DNA from: an uncultured Bacilli bacterium
GTDB lineage: Bacteria > Bacillota_I > Bacilli_A > RF39 > UBA660
NCBI GenBank assembly: GCA_934149245.1
Contig: CAKPER010000003.1
Location: 1 to 64,000, forward strand
Direction: 5' to 3'
Length of the DNA stretch: 64,000 nt
The notes beneath the pieces were generated by a model. The model worked only from the letters and a program-made list of their open reading frames with translations, was not told where the DNA came from and did not search any database. The translations under genes were made by a program, and so were the position numbers. Positions 36,423 to 44,855 of this stretch are shown piece by piece. Each line of letters begins with the position of its first letter. Within the stretch, counting starts at the first letter, position 1.

Positions 36423-37613
36423 ATGAATAATAACTTAAATTTAATTAATCAAATAGGTCGCAATTATAATCTAACAGCAGAGCAATTTAATCTTTTAACG
36501 GTAAAATATAAAGATGATAATAGGGATCCGATTACTTTGGAGAGAGAATTAAACAATATTTGTGATTTTTACAAATTTCATAATAATTTACAAGCTACTA
36601 TTAATAAAACACCACCTTTACCAAATGGTAAAAATTATTATGTAACAGCATTTGATCAAAATAGTAACTTTTATCTTCAACCAGTAAGTGTTGTTGTAAC
36701 TAATCCTGAAACTTCAGAAGTACTAGTAGATAATAGTTTTAAAGGCTATCAGAAACATACTCAGGTTGATGATATAGAAATAGCAATATGTCAGTTGGGT
36801 AAAGCATTGAAGTTTGACGTAGCAGAAGAATATAGATTGTATAGTCCATCTAAACAAAAAGATTCCATTGTTATAAAAGATTTAATAAATGAAGATGAAT
36901 TTTATGATGTAGAAAATCTAAAAAAAAGATTTTTAAAGCTAATAAATGCTGGTAAATACAAAAAAGAATCGTGGCAAGAAAAAAGCGAAAATTTGAAAGT
37001 GTGTAATACTAAAGAAGATTATAAAATAGCAGTGGACTATGGTTTAAAACTTTTGAAAAGTTTGCCTAGTATTATGGCAGAAGATTATGAACAAATAGAA
37101 AAAAAATATTTTGAAATGTTAATTTTTGATAGTATTATTACCCAGAGTGAAAGAAATTTTAAAGATTATGGAATTATTTGTGATAAAGAAACAAAAAGAT
37201 ATAGCTTTGCACCATTGTTTGATAATGTTTTTCCAACAATTTTAAAGAATAATGATGTTTTTTCTTTCAATGGAATAGTATGCAATAGATATGAATTGAT
37301 GGAATGTTTATTTTATAATTATTATGATAAAATTAAAGATAAGGTAGAATATTTATTAAATCGTAAGGAAAAAGTACTTCAAATGTCTTCAATGATCTTA
37401 AGATATAATGTAGATATTGGAACTTACAATATGATTATGGATAATATAATTACTAATCTAAATTATTTTGAAAAATTATTACAAGAAAAAGCTATTATGG
37501 AAAAAAATAAACAAAATGCAGGTTATGTAGATGCTCTACACATGTTAATTGCATTAGCAATAATAATAGCCTTTTCAATTTGTATAGCATATTTGTTATA
37601 CAGTACTATATAG
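36423..37613 (+). CDS. HipA/CtkA-like kinase-fold protein with C-terminal membrane anchor
   Basis: 396 residues. The segment FDSIITQSERNFKDYGIICD followed by YSFAPLFDNV corresponds to the HipA catalytic loop and metal-binding motif (usual forms D-R-[HN]-x-x-N and A-P-x-[FY]-D). Here the catalytic Asp position is Glu and the metal-binding Asn position is Asp. The C-terminus is a single membrane helix (LIALAIIIAFSICIAYLLY), so the domain would face the cytosol as a tail-anchored protein. No HipB-like antitoxin is adjacent. A normal kinase, an altered enzyme or a pseudokinase are all possible. Confidence 0.6.
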   Translation: MNNNLNLINQIGRNYNLTAEQFNLLTVKYKDDNRDPITLERELNNICDFYKFHNNLQATINKTPPLPNGKNYYVTAFDQNSNFYLQPVSVVVTNPETSEVLVDNSFKGYQKHTQVDDIEIAICQLGKALKFDVAEEYRLYSPSKQKDSIVIKDLINEDEFYDVENLKKRFLKLINAGKYKKESWQEKSENLKVCNTKEDYKIAVDYGLKLLKSLPSIMAEDYEQIEKKYFEMLIFDSIITQSERNFKDYGIICDKETKRYSFAPLFDNVFPTILKNNDVFSFNGIVCNRYELMECLFYNYYDKIKDKVEYLLNRKEKVLQMSSMILRYNVDIGTYNMIMDNIITNLNYFEKLLQEKAIMEKNKQNAGYVDALHMLIALAIIIAFSICIAYLLYSTI

Positions 37614-37691
37614 GATTTTGGTAAAAAAATACAAAATTCCTTTTTATTTTCATTTTTCTAATGTATAATATACTTAAGTCAGGTGATAAAA

Positions 37692-39002
37692 ATGAAATTA
37701 ACAGTGGAAGATATAAAACAAATATCTAGTATAAAACAAGAGCCATCATGGATGCTGGAATATCGATTAGAGTCATTTAAATACTTTGAAAATTTCAAAG
37801 ATCCTGAATTTGGTCCAAAACTGAATATAAATTATGATAGTATTAATTATTATAAAAAAAGAGAAGAAGAATTAACTAATAATTGGGATAATATATCATC
37901 TAATATTAGATGTGTTTTTGATAATTTAGGCGTAATAAGTGCTGAAAAAAAATATTTAGATGGGATGGGAGCTCAATTTGATAGTGAAGTTATATATCAT
38001 AATATGATTAAAGAATTAGAAGATAAAAATGTAATTTTTTTAGATACAGATAGTGCTTTAAAAGAATATCCTGATATTTTTAAAAAATATTTTGGTAAAT
38101 TGGTTCATAATAATGAAAATAAATTTACTGCTCTAAATGGTGCTGTTTGGAGTGGGGGAACATTTATATATATACCACCATATACAAAATTAGATAGACC
38201 GTTGCAAAGTTATTTTAGAATAAATAGTAAAAATATGGGGCAATTTGAAAGAACTTTAATTATTGTAGATGAGGGTAGCGAATTACATTACATTGAAGGA
38301 TGTACTGCTCCTACATATACAGAAGATGCATTACATGCAGCAGTAGTAGAAATATATGTTGAAAAAAATGCTAAGTGTCGTTATACAACAATTCAAAATT
38401 GGTCTAGTGATGTATATAATTTAGTAACTAAAAGGAGCATTGTAGAAGAAAACGGTCTTATGGAATGGATTGATGGTAACGTTGGTTCAAAAACAAATAT
38501 GAAATATCCAGCCTGCATTTTAAAAGGACCGTACGCTAGAGGTACATGTATAACAGTAGCAGGTGCTGGTACAAATCAAATTCAAGATACAGGAGCAAAA
38601 ATGATTCATCTTGCTCCATATACAAAAAGTAACATTGTCTCTAAATCAATAGCCTCTAACGGAGGCAATGCAACATATAGAGGAAAGGTATATATATCAA
38701 AAAAAGCCCAGCACTCTAAAGCTAGCGTAAAATGTGATACAATTATCCTTGATAAAGAGTCTAAAAGTGATACTTTTCCAACTAATATAGTAAATAATAA
38801 AACATCACTTTTAGAACACGAAGCAACGGTAAGTAAAATAAGTGAAGATAAATTATTTTATTTAATGTCTAAAGGCCTAACAGAGGACGCAGCTAAGGAA
38901 TTAATAATATTAGGTTTTGTAAATGAATTCAGGGAGGAACTTCCAATGGAGTATGCAGTAGAATTAAATAGATTACTTCAAGCTACTATAGGAGGTGCTT
39001 AA
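37692..39002 (+). CDS. sufB: SufB-family Fe-S cluster assembly scaffold
   Basis: 436 residues from the ATG at 37692 (AGGTGA at 37681; an in-frame GTG at 37683 overlaps it). SufB with SufC and SufD forms the scaffold on which Fe-S clusters are built. Seen: GAVWSGGTFIYIPP, SELHYIEGCTAP, GSKTNMKYPACILKG and the C-terminal SLLEHEATVSKI. SufC, SufD, SufS and SufU are not adjacent: a HipA-like gene precedes it and an amidase-like gene follows after one base. The rest of the suf set must lie elsewhere or be missing. Confidence 0.9.
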   Translation: MKLTVEDIKQISSIKQEPSWMLEYRLESFKYFENFKDPEFGPKLNINYDSINYYKKREEELTNNWDNISSNIRCVFDNLGVISAEKKYLDGMGAQFDSEVIYHNMIKELEDKNVIFLDTDSALKEYPDIFKKYFGKLVHNNENKFTALNGAVWSGGTFIYIPPYTKLDRPLQSYFRINSKNMGQFERTLIIVDEGSELHYIEGCTAPTYTEDALHAAVVEIYVEKNAKCRYTTIQNWSSDVYNLVTKRSIVEENGLMEWIDGNVGSKTNMKYPACILKGPYARGTCITVAGAGTNQIQDTGAKMIHLAPYTKSNIVSKSIASNGGNATYRGKVYISKKAQHSKASVKCDTIILDKESKSDTFPTNIVNNKTSLLEHEATVSKISEDKLFYLMSKGLTEDAAKELIILGFVNEFREELPMEYAVELNRLLQATIGGA

Positions 39003-39003
39003 T

Positions 39004-40290
39004 TTGAAGAAAATAATATTTATAATTATAATTTTATTGGGAAGCATAGGGGGATACTATTACTATCAAAATATCTATCTTCCAAGTCAAAAGCCAACAT
39101 TAGAAGTAGAAACAAATAAGGTAGATATATCTGAATATTATATATATGGTAATCATTTAAATATAAAAGGAACAATAAAAAAATTAAATGCTAATTTTAA
39201 AAATGCTGATATAATATTATGGAATTCTGAAACGGGAGAAAAGATAAAGTATAAAATAAACTATAAGAAAAATATTAATACACTTAATTTTAATATATCA
39301 GATTCAATTAATGATGGGATTTATTTAGATAACATAAAACCAGGAAAATATCAAATATATTTAAGGTTAAAATATGTTAAACAAGTAAAGAAAAAGGAAG
39401 AAGTAACTTATAAATACTTCCCACTAGAGAACAAAACTTCTTACAAAACAACAGATTATTATACAATTTCTAAAACAAATAATAAATTGCATATATATTC
39501 AAATAAAAAAACTTTATCTATAAAAGTAAGTAAAAATAATGAAGAAGTATATGATGTTGTGATTGATCCATCTGGTGGTGGAATTGATAAAGGTTCAACA
39601 GGAAATGGTCATAATGAAGCTGATATTACTTTAGAAATGGCTGAAAAAATAAAAGAAGAATTGGAAAAAAGCAAAATCAAAGTAAAACTTACTAGAACTA
39701 AAGATAGCTTATCAGCAACAGATTATTTTGATGAATATAATGATGGTGGGCGTGCTGTTATTTCTCATGAAGTAAATGCTAAATATGTATTCTCATTAGA
39801 AGCAACAAGCAGTCAAAATGTTCAAACTAGTGGTTTTAGTATTTATACAGCATCAGATATAAACTATGATTTTGCAGCTAAATTAACAGAAAATATTATA
39901 TCAAAAACTAATTTGAAAACATCAGCTATAACAGCATATAGAGTTGATTACGGAATTTATAGTCATAATTTTACAGAAAGTGAAATATCTGATAATATGG
40001 CATATTATGATCGTAAAGGGTATACTCATTACAACATAACAACAAATTCTAATTATTTATATATGATTAGAGAAACTGGTGGAATTATGACTGGAGCATA
40101 TGTTGATGATAGTAATCCAGAAAAAGTAGGAGTAAACAAATATTATAATAGCAATATTGGGGCAGAAGCTTATGTCATAAGATTAGGATATTTATCCAAT
40201 CAAGATGATTTAAATGCTATGACAACTAATCAAGGAACTTATGCCCAAGCTATAGCAAATAGTATAATTAATGAACTAAAGAGCAAATAA
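39004..40290 (+). CDS. membrane-anchored Amidase_3-fold protein lacking zinc ligands
   Basis: 428 residues from the TTG at 39004, 8 bases after GGAGG. N-terminal membrane helix, a ~150-residue beta-rich extracellular region, then an N-acetylmuramoyl-L-alanine amidase (Amidase_3) fold. The normal motif DPGHGG is DPSGGG, losing the first His. The Glu of the second motif is kept (NEADITLEMA). The second His position reads FSLEATSS instead of S-x-H-A-N. The final catalytic Glu is Arg (YVIRLGYLSNQDD). So it should not hydrolyse peptidoglycan but may still bind it or regulate another amidase. Follows sufB by one base. Confidence 0.8.
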   Translation: MKKIIFIIIILLGSIGGYYYYQNIYLPSQKPTLEVETNKVDISEYYIYGNHLNIKGTIKKLNANFKNADIILWNSETGEKIKYKINYKKNINTLNFNISDSINDGIYLDNIKPGKYQIYLRLKYVKQVKKKEEVTYKYFPLENKTSYKTTDYYTISKTNNKLHIYSNKKTLSIKVSKNNEEVYDVVIDPSGGGIDKGSTGNGHNEADITLEMAEKIKEELEKSKIKVKLTRTKDSLSATDYFDEYNDGGRAVISHEVNAKYVFSLEATSSQNVQTSGFSIYTASDINYDFAAKLTENIISKTNLKTSAITAYRVDYGIYSHNFTESEISDNMAYYDRKGYTHYNITTNSNYLYMIRETGGIMTGAYVDDSNPEKVGVNKYYNSNIGAEAYVIRLGYLSNQDDLNAMTTNQGTYAQAIANSIINELKSK

Positions 40291-40305
40291 TTTTTGCTTT
40301 TTTTG
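40281..40305 (+). terminator. terminator of the sufB/amidase-like transcript
   Basis: AGCAAA (40282-40287) pairs with TTTGCT (40293-40298), followed by a T-run; the TAA stop lies in the loop. Confidence 0.7.
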
Positions 40306-40317
40306 ATAAATTTATAT

Positions 40318-40460
40318 AAATTTAGATGTGATTTTCAAAAGACATACAATTAAAGAATTTGTTTTGAATTGTGCTTATTTATTACTTAAATACAATTGTT
40401 ATTATAAAAAATATTGGTTCTTTGAAATTCGGTGTGTCTAAAAAAATCACATCTAAATTT
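40318..40460. repeat. 18-bp inverted repeat, one arm inside MITE copy 2
   Basis: The 18 bases at 40318-40335 are the exact complement of 40443-40460 (key sequence AAATCACATCTAAATTT). The first arm is outside the element, the second inside. Confidence 0.6.
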
Positions 40461-40590
40461 TAGGCGTGATTTTATCATATTTTATTTTTTAAAACTTAAA
40501 AAACTAAATCATTCTTTAAAAAATTCAAATTAATATTAAGTAAATTTATAATGAATACTTTTTGCTAGCCATACCGAATTTCGAAGAACC
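40416..40590. mobile_element. MITE copy 2 (175 bp), same family as copy 1
   Basis: Terminal inverted repeats GGTTCTTTGAAATTCGGTGT (left) and the complement GGTTCTTCGAAATTCGGTAT (right), 22 of 25 positions matching. A perfect 8-bp direct repeat AAAATATT flanks it (40408-40415 and 40591-40598). The right target copy overlaps two bases of the stop codon of the minus-strand NagPA-like gene. A terminator-like hairpin lies inside the left end, as in copy 1. No ORF. The gap 40291-40596 holds this element, the upstream terminator and one arm of an 18-bp inverted repeat. Confidence 0.87.
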
Positions 40591-40596
40591 AAAATA

Positions 40597-41586
40597 TTAT
40601 GGAATTACTCCCCAACCTGTTACAACATTTCTTCCTCCATTTTTTTTTGCAAGATAATTTGGTGTATTAATTAATTTATTGTTTATGACAAGAGAAGCTG
40701 ATTGACCACCATCAAGATTGGCAGCATTACGTGCTCCATATTTTTTTAATGTTTTTATAACATCTTTTAATGTAGCTCCATTAGCATAAGTTTTTCCTTC
40801 GGTTACTAAAAAAAGAACAATACCATCTTTTCTTTGGGCAATAGCGCATTTGTTAGCAATTCCATATGGTGTTCCTTCTATTTTTGAGGTTTGACCATTG
40901 ATTATTAAAAATGGACCAAATTCTATTCCTTGTCTAATTCCCGCTGCGATAGCTTCCTCACCACTTACATTACTCATAAGTTTTAGTTTTCCGTCCTGTG
41001 TAAAGCCTATAATATTTCCTTTATTATTGCTTTGCCATACTATTTTACCATTATCTATTACATATCCTTGAGGAATACTAGAATTATCCATTAATCCATT
41101 TTCAAATCCTCCACCATTTATGCAAACAGTTCCTTTGTATCTTTTGCACAAATCGATAACTCTTTCGCCTTTATCATCAGCTACAAATTTTTTCGTTCTG
41201 ATAAGCGATATTTTTGTTGGGTCATATATGATAACAATATATCCTTTTGCATTACCAACTTTTGTTGTTATTAGTTTGTATAAATCATTTTTATGTTTTT
41301 TCATTAAAACTTGTTTTTCATAACTACTTTTATAAATAACAGAATTATCAAATTTTATTTCATTAGTATTTACATTTTCATTAATTGGAACTATATAGTT
41401 TTTTTTCATTATTTTTTTTATTTCTTTATCATTAAAAAATATTTTAGCTAGCCATTTATGATTCATTGTTTGCATACTCGTTGTCACATATATGTTTCTG
41501 ACATAATCCCATGGACCGTACAATATTATTGCTAATATTATAAAAGTTAAATCAATTATAACTACTGAAATTATTACTTTCTTCAT
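40597..41586 (-). CDS. phosphodiester glycosidase (NagPA-like) family protein
   Basis: 329 residues from the ATG at 41586; an upstream in-frame ATG at 41607 would add seven residues and neither has a strong ribosome site. N-terminal membrane helix, then a NagPA-type domain with VCINGGGFENGLM, FGPFLIINGQ, and NLDGGQSASLV, the motifs of the phosphodiester glycosidase (DUF2233) family common in Bacillota exopolysaccharide and cell-wall functions. Extracellular by topology; substrate unknown. Convergent with the amidase-like gene, with a MITE inserted right at its stop codon. Confidence 0.82.
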   Translation of the reverse strand: MKKVIISVVIIDLTFIILAIILYGPWDYVRNIYVTTSMQTMNHKWLAKIFFNDKEIKKIMKKNYIVPINENVNTNEIKFDNSVIYKSSYEKQVLMKKHKNDLYKLITTKVGNAKGYIVIIYDPTKISLIRTKKFVADDKGERVIDLCKRYKGTVCINGGGFENGLMDNSSIPQGYVIDNGKIVWQSNNKGNIIGFTQDGKLKLMSNVSGEEAIAAGIRQGIEFGPFLIINGQTSKIEGTPYGIANKCAIAQRKDGIVLFLVTEGKTYANGATLKDVIKTLKKYGARNAANLDGGQSASLVINNKLINTPNYLAKKNGGRNVVTGWGVIP

Positions 41587-41674
41587 TTTTACACTACTTT
41601 CATACAATAACTTAATCTATGTTTTTATTATAACTAATTACATTGCAATTTTCAACATTTTTATTTTAAATTGA

Positions 41675-41703
41675 TTGACAAACTTGTTAATCTATTATAT
41701 TAT
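41675..41703 (+). promoter_or_regulatory. promoter of the TasA-like operon
   Basis: TTGACA (41675-41680), 17-base spacer, TATTAT (41698-41703). The ~80-base leader contains a small tandem repeat of TATGTACTA near 41734-41752. Confidence 0.55.
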
Positions 41704-41783
41704 TACAATAGTAGTAAGATAGGGGTTCTTGCTATGTACTATATGTACTATGAGATATTTTGATGAAGTGGGAGGTGTGATGT

Positions 41784-42332
41784 ATGGCAATAATAAATAG
41801 AAAAAAGAAAATAGGTGGTATCTTTTTAGGTGCTATGACAATTATAGGAATTGGATATGCAGCTTTATCTAATATTGATTTAAAAATTACTGGTGATGCT
41901 GTTGTTGGACCAAGTGGAGATAAATTTAATGTAAAATTGGTTTCTGTTAAAAAAAATCTTGATGGTAGTTCAAATCCTTTATCATGTGAAATAGCTTCAG
42001 ATGGATTAACTGCCCATTGTACTGCTAATTTAGAAGGAGCAACTAACTGGGAAAATACACATAATAACTATGGCGAAAATGTTTTTACTATTAAATATAC
42101 TGGTAGTGATTCATATGATGCTGGTTTAACATATGAAGTTTCAAAAAGTGGTTCAAATAACATTGAAGTTGGTGTTTCTCAAACAAATGGTAGTGATGGA
42201 TTAGTTAATAAATTATCTGCTGGAGAAAGTGCTGATTTTTCCGTTTATCTTTATACTTCTGCTAGAGCGCAGCTTGGTGATAAAATAGATTTTACTATTA
42301 ATATAAAGGCGAAACCTATTGAAAAAAAATAA
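41784..42332 (+). CDS. TasA/CalY-like secreted protein with SipW-type signal
   Basis: 182 residues. The N-terminus (basic KKK, hydrophobic stretch to GIGYAALSNIDLKITGDA) is the long signal of TasA/camelysin-type proteins, which are cleaved by SipW and assemble matrix fibres or coat the cell. Two Cys (SCEIASDG and AHCTANLEG) may form a disulfide. The mature part is beta-rich and Ser/Gly/Asn-rich. The next gene is its probable signal peptidase. It could alternatively be a pilin-like subunit. Confidence 0.75.
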   Translation: MAIINRKKKIGGIFLGAMTIIGIGYAALSNIDLKITGDAVVGPSGDKFNVKLVSVKKNLDGSSNPLSCEIASDGLTAHCTANLEGATNWENTHNNYGENVFTIKYTGSDSYDAGLTYEVSKSGSNNIEVGVSQTNGSDGLVNKLSAGESADFSVYLYTSARAQLGDKIDFTINIKAKPIEKK

Positions 42333-42352
42333 ATTAATTTAGGGTGAAATAA

Positions 42353-43459
42353 ATGAGAAATGATTTGTCAAAAATATACATAATTGAATTGTTTGCAATT
42401 TTTTTCACTCTTCTTAATTTTTTTATATTTAAATTAAATTATGTATGGTTAGTTGTTGTTTTTACTTTCTTTACATTACTGGCTTTTTTAATTATAGGAA
42501 ATAAAAAGGTAAAATTTATAAATGCTATAGAAGTTAGATTATTAATGATTGCTTTTGGAATTGTTTATTTAATTTTATTTTATTTATTAGGAATATATTT
42601 TGGGTTTTATAGATCAGTTGTAACAGTTAGTTTTAATTCTCTGTTTCGTTATTTAGTTCCAATTATTATAATAATAGTAGAAACAGAATTATTAAAAAAT
42701 TTGTTTTTTTCAAGAAAGAATAAGATTTCTTATGTTTTAGGAACTGTGCTATTTGTTATGATAGATATTAATTTAAATAAGAGTATTACAGTAGATTATA
42801 ATTTGTCATCTCTTTTAAATTTTTTTGGGTACGTAGTATTAACTTCGATTTCATCTAACTTATTGTACAATTATATTTGTATTAACTTTGGTTATGAATC
42901 TAATATAGTTTTTCGAATACTTACGACATGTTATATTTATGTTATTCCTTTTGTTCCTAATGTTTATATGTTTATTAGAATATTTTTGAAAATGTTTAGT
43001 CATTTTCTAATTTATATAATTCTATATAATCTTTATTATAAAAAGTACCATAGGTTTGAGAAAACAAATTTATTTGAAAAGTTATTATGGAGTATATCTT
43101 TTTGCTTTGTAATTATTTTTTGTGTTTTAGTTTCTTGTAAATTTAAGTACGGTATGTTGGTTGTAGGTTCTGGTTCAATGACTGGAACTATTAATAAGGG
43201 TGATGCAGTTATTTTTGAAAAATATAAATCTCAAAATTTAGATGTTGGTGATATTGTTGTTTTTCAGAGAAATAATATGGTAGTCATTCATAGAATTATT
43301 AATATTGATGGAGATGGTACACGAATATATACTAAAGGTGATTTTAATGTTCAGGAAGATGATGGGTATGCGAGTGATAAAGATATCATTGGTATAGTTA
43401 GATTTAAAATTCATTATTTTGGTATTCCATCTTTACTATTAAAAGAATTAGTAGGATGA
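42353..43459 (+). CDS. sipW: SipW-type signal peptidase I with long membrane domain
   Basis: 368 residues. The C-terminal ~120 residues are signal peptidase I: VGSGSMTGTINKGDAVIF with the nucleophile Ser, and VVIHRIINIDGDG with His in place of the usual Lys, which is the SipW/ER-type Ser-His form. The N-terminal ~230 residues contain six to eight hydrophobic helices, far more than the one or two of ordinary SipW, so this is an extended version. It lies 20 bp after the TasA-like gene, its likely substrate. Confidence 0.85.
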   Translation: MRNDLSKIYIIELFAIFFTLLNFFIFKLNYVWLVVVFTFFTLLAFLIIGNKKVKFINAIEVRLLMIAFGIVYLILFYLLGIYFGFYRSVVTVSFNSLFRYLVPIIIIIVETELLKNLFFSRKNKISYVLGTVLFVMIDINLNKSITVDYNLSSLLNFFGYVVLTSISSNLLYNYICINFGYESNIVFRILTTCYIYVIPFVPNVYMFIRIFLKMFSHFLIYIILYNLYYKKYHRFEKTNLFEKLLWSISFCFVIIFCVLVSCKFKYGMLVVGSGSMTGTINKGDAVIFEKYKSQNLDVGDIVVFQRNNMVVIHRIINIDGDGTRIYTKGDFNVQEDDGYASDKDIIGIVRFKIHYFGIPSLLLKELVG

Positions 43460-43463
43460 TAGT

Positions 43464-44540
43464 ATGAAGAATAAAAAAAAGTGGTCTTTATTGAAAATGT
43501 TGTTGACATTGATTATAACAAATTTTATATGCATAATATTTGGTATTGTTATTTGTTATCAAAAAAATAATGATATTAGTCTTGCGTATAATAGTACACA
43601 AGACATTGATTATAAGGTTTATTTGATAGATAATAATTTTTTTAAAGATGATTATTTAGAAAAAGGAAATCAATATATTTCAGAAATTGTTGATTATATT
43701 AATATTAAATTTAAATATAAATTTAATATTGCAGATTATATGAATTTAAATTCAAAATATAAGTATAAAATAATTTCTAATTTGCAAATAATTGATAAAG
43801 AAAATGGTAATATTTTATACAATAGTGATAATGATTTATTAAAAAAAGAATTAACAGGATATTATAATTCTTTTAAGATTGACGAAGAAGTTAAAATAGA
43901 TTATAAAAAGTATAATGAAATTGTTTGTGATATTATAAATAAGTATGATTTACAAAATATAAAATCTGAATTAAAGATTAGTTTAAAAGTTGACAATTTG
44001 ATTAATGCTAAAGGTTTAAAAAAGCAAAAGAATCTAGATAGTACTATTTCGGCATCTATTCCTCTTAATATTAAAACGTTTAATATTAGAACTGATAAGA
44101 GAAAAATTGATACTCATGAAGATAATTATATAAAAGTTGCTAATAAAAATATAAATAATAATTCTAAATTTGTTATTATGTTTATGATTGTTATTGAATT
44201 GTTAATGCTGATTGGCTATATTATTTTAAAAGTTGGTAGAATGAAAAACAATTATCAATTAATATATAATAGAGAGATTAATAGAATAATAAAAAAATAT
44301 GGTTGTTTTATTCAAAGGGTTTATAATACATTTGATTTGACAGGATATCAAATAATAAGAGTAAGAGATTTTAAAAATTTGCTGGATATAATGGAAATTA
44401 TTAATTCACCTATATTAATGCTGGAGAATAAAACTAAAGATGGTTGTTTTTTTGTTGTAATAACAAACACAAAATTTATTTATGTATATGGTGTTAAGGT
44501 AAGTGAAATAAAAAAAAGATTAAATAATAAAGATAATTAA
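43464..44540 (+). CDS. DUF5305-like membrane protein of the SipW locus
   Basis: 358 residues: N-terminal membrane helix, a ~200-residue extracellular beta-rich domain (DIDYKVYLIDNNFF at its start, ASIPLNIKTFNI near its end), a second membrane helix near 240, and a ~95-residue cytoplasmic tail. This layout and the position behind sipW match the DUF5305 family. The role is probably in assembly or sensing of the secreted TasA-like protein (inference). Starts 4 bp after sipW. Confidence 0.7.
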   Translation: MKNKKKWSLLKMLLTLIITNFICIIFGIVICYQKNNDISLAYNSTQDIDYKVYLIDNNFFKDDYLEKGNQYISEIVDYINIKFKYKFNIADYMNLNSKYKYKIISNLQIIDKENGNILYNSDNDLLKKELTGYYNSFKIDEEVKIDYKKYNEIVCDIINKYDLQNIKSELKISLKVDNLINAKGLKKQKNLDSTISASIPLNIKTFNIRTDKRKIDTHEDNYIKVANKNINNNSKFVIMFMIVIELLMLIGYIILKVGRMKNNYQLIYNREINRIIKKYGCFIQRVYNTFDLTGYQIIRVRDFKNLLDIMEIINSPILMLENKTKDGCFFVVITNTKFIYVYGVKVSEIKKRLNNKDN

Positions 44541-44563
44541 TTGAGAAAGGTTATCTTTTTTTC
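44529..44563 (+). terminator. terminator of the TasA-sipW-DUF5305 operon
   Basis: AAAGATAA (44529-44536) pairs with TTATCTTT (44551-44558), then T-run. Confidence 0.65.
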
Positions 44564-44855
44564 TTTGTGTGTATATCTTAAAAAAATTATAGACTAAATA
44601 TAATATAATATGAATTTTTAAAGTAAAATGTCAAATTAGTGTCAAATAAAAAAAGTAAAACTTACAGTTTTTATGGAATTTTATTCTAAAAAAAATAAGT
44701 TTTATAGAAATTTAATCGTTAAAAATTAAATTTTAAGTATAAATCTTAAATTTATGGCCAAAAATTACCAATATATTTATTAATAAATATTTAAAATAGT
44801 CATTTTGAATAAAAAAATAAGTGTGTTATATTCTCTAACGAAGGGAGGAAATAAT
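44564..44855. other. AT-rich intergenic region before ssb
   Basis: About 290 bases without a gene. Apart from the ssb promoter near its end and short AT palindromes (for example around 44770-44790) I see nothing identifiable. Confidence 0.5.
44805..44832 (+). promoter_or_regulatory. ssb promoter
   Basis: TTGAAT (44805-44810), 16-base spacer, TATATT (44827-44832). Confidence 0.5.

Noticed and set aside
40608..41320. Plus-strand frame at 41120 inside the NagPA-like gene, and other small opposite-strand frames
   Set aside because: They are shadows of real genes with no ribosome sites or protein-like sequence.
44564..44855. Possible non-coding RNA or riboswitch upstream of ssb
   Set aside because: Only weak AT-only palindromes; no recognisable motif.
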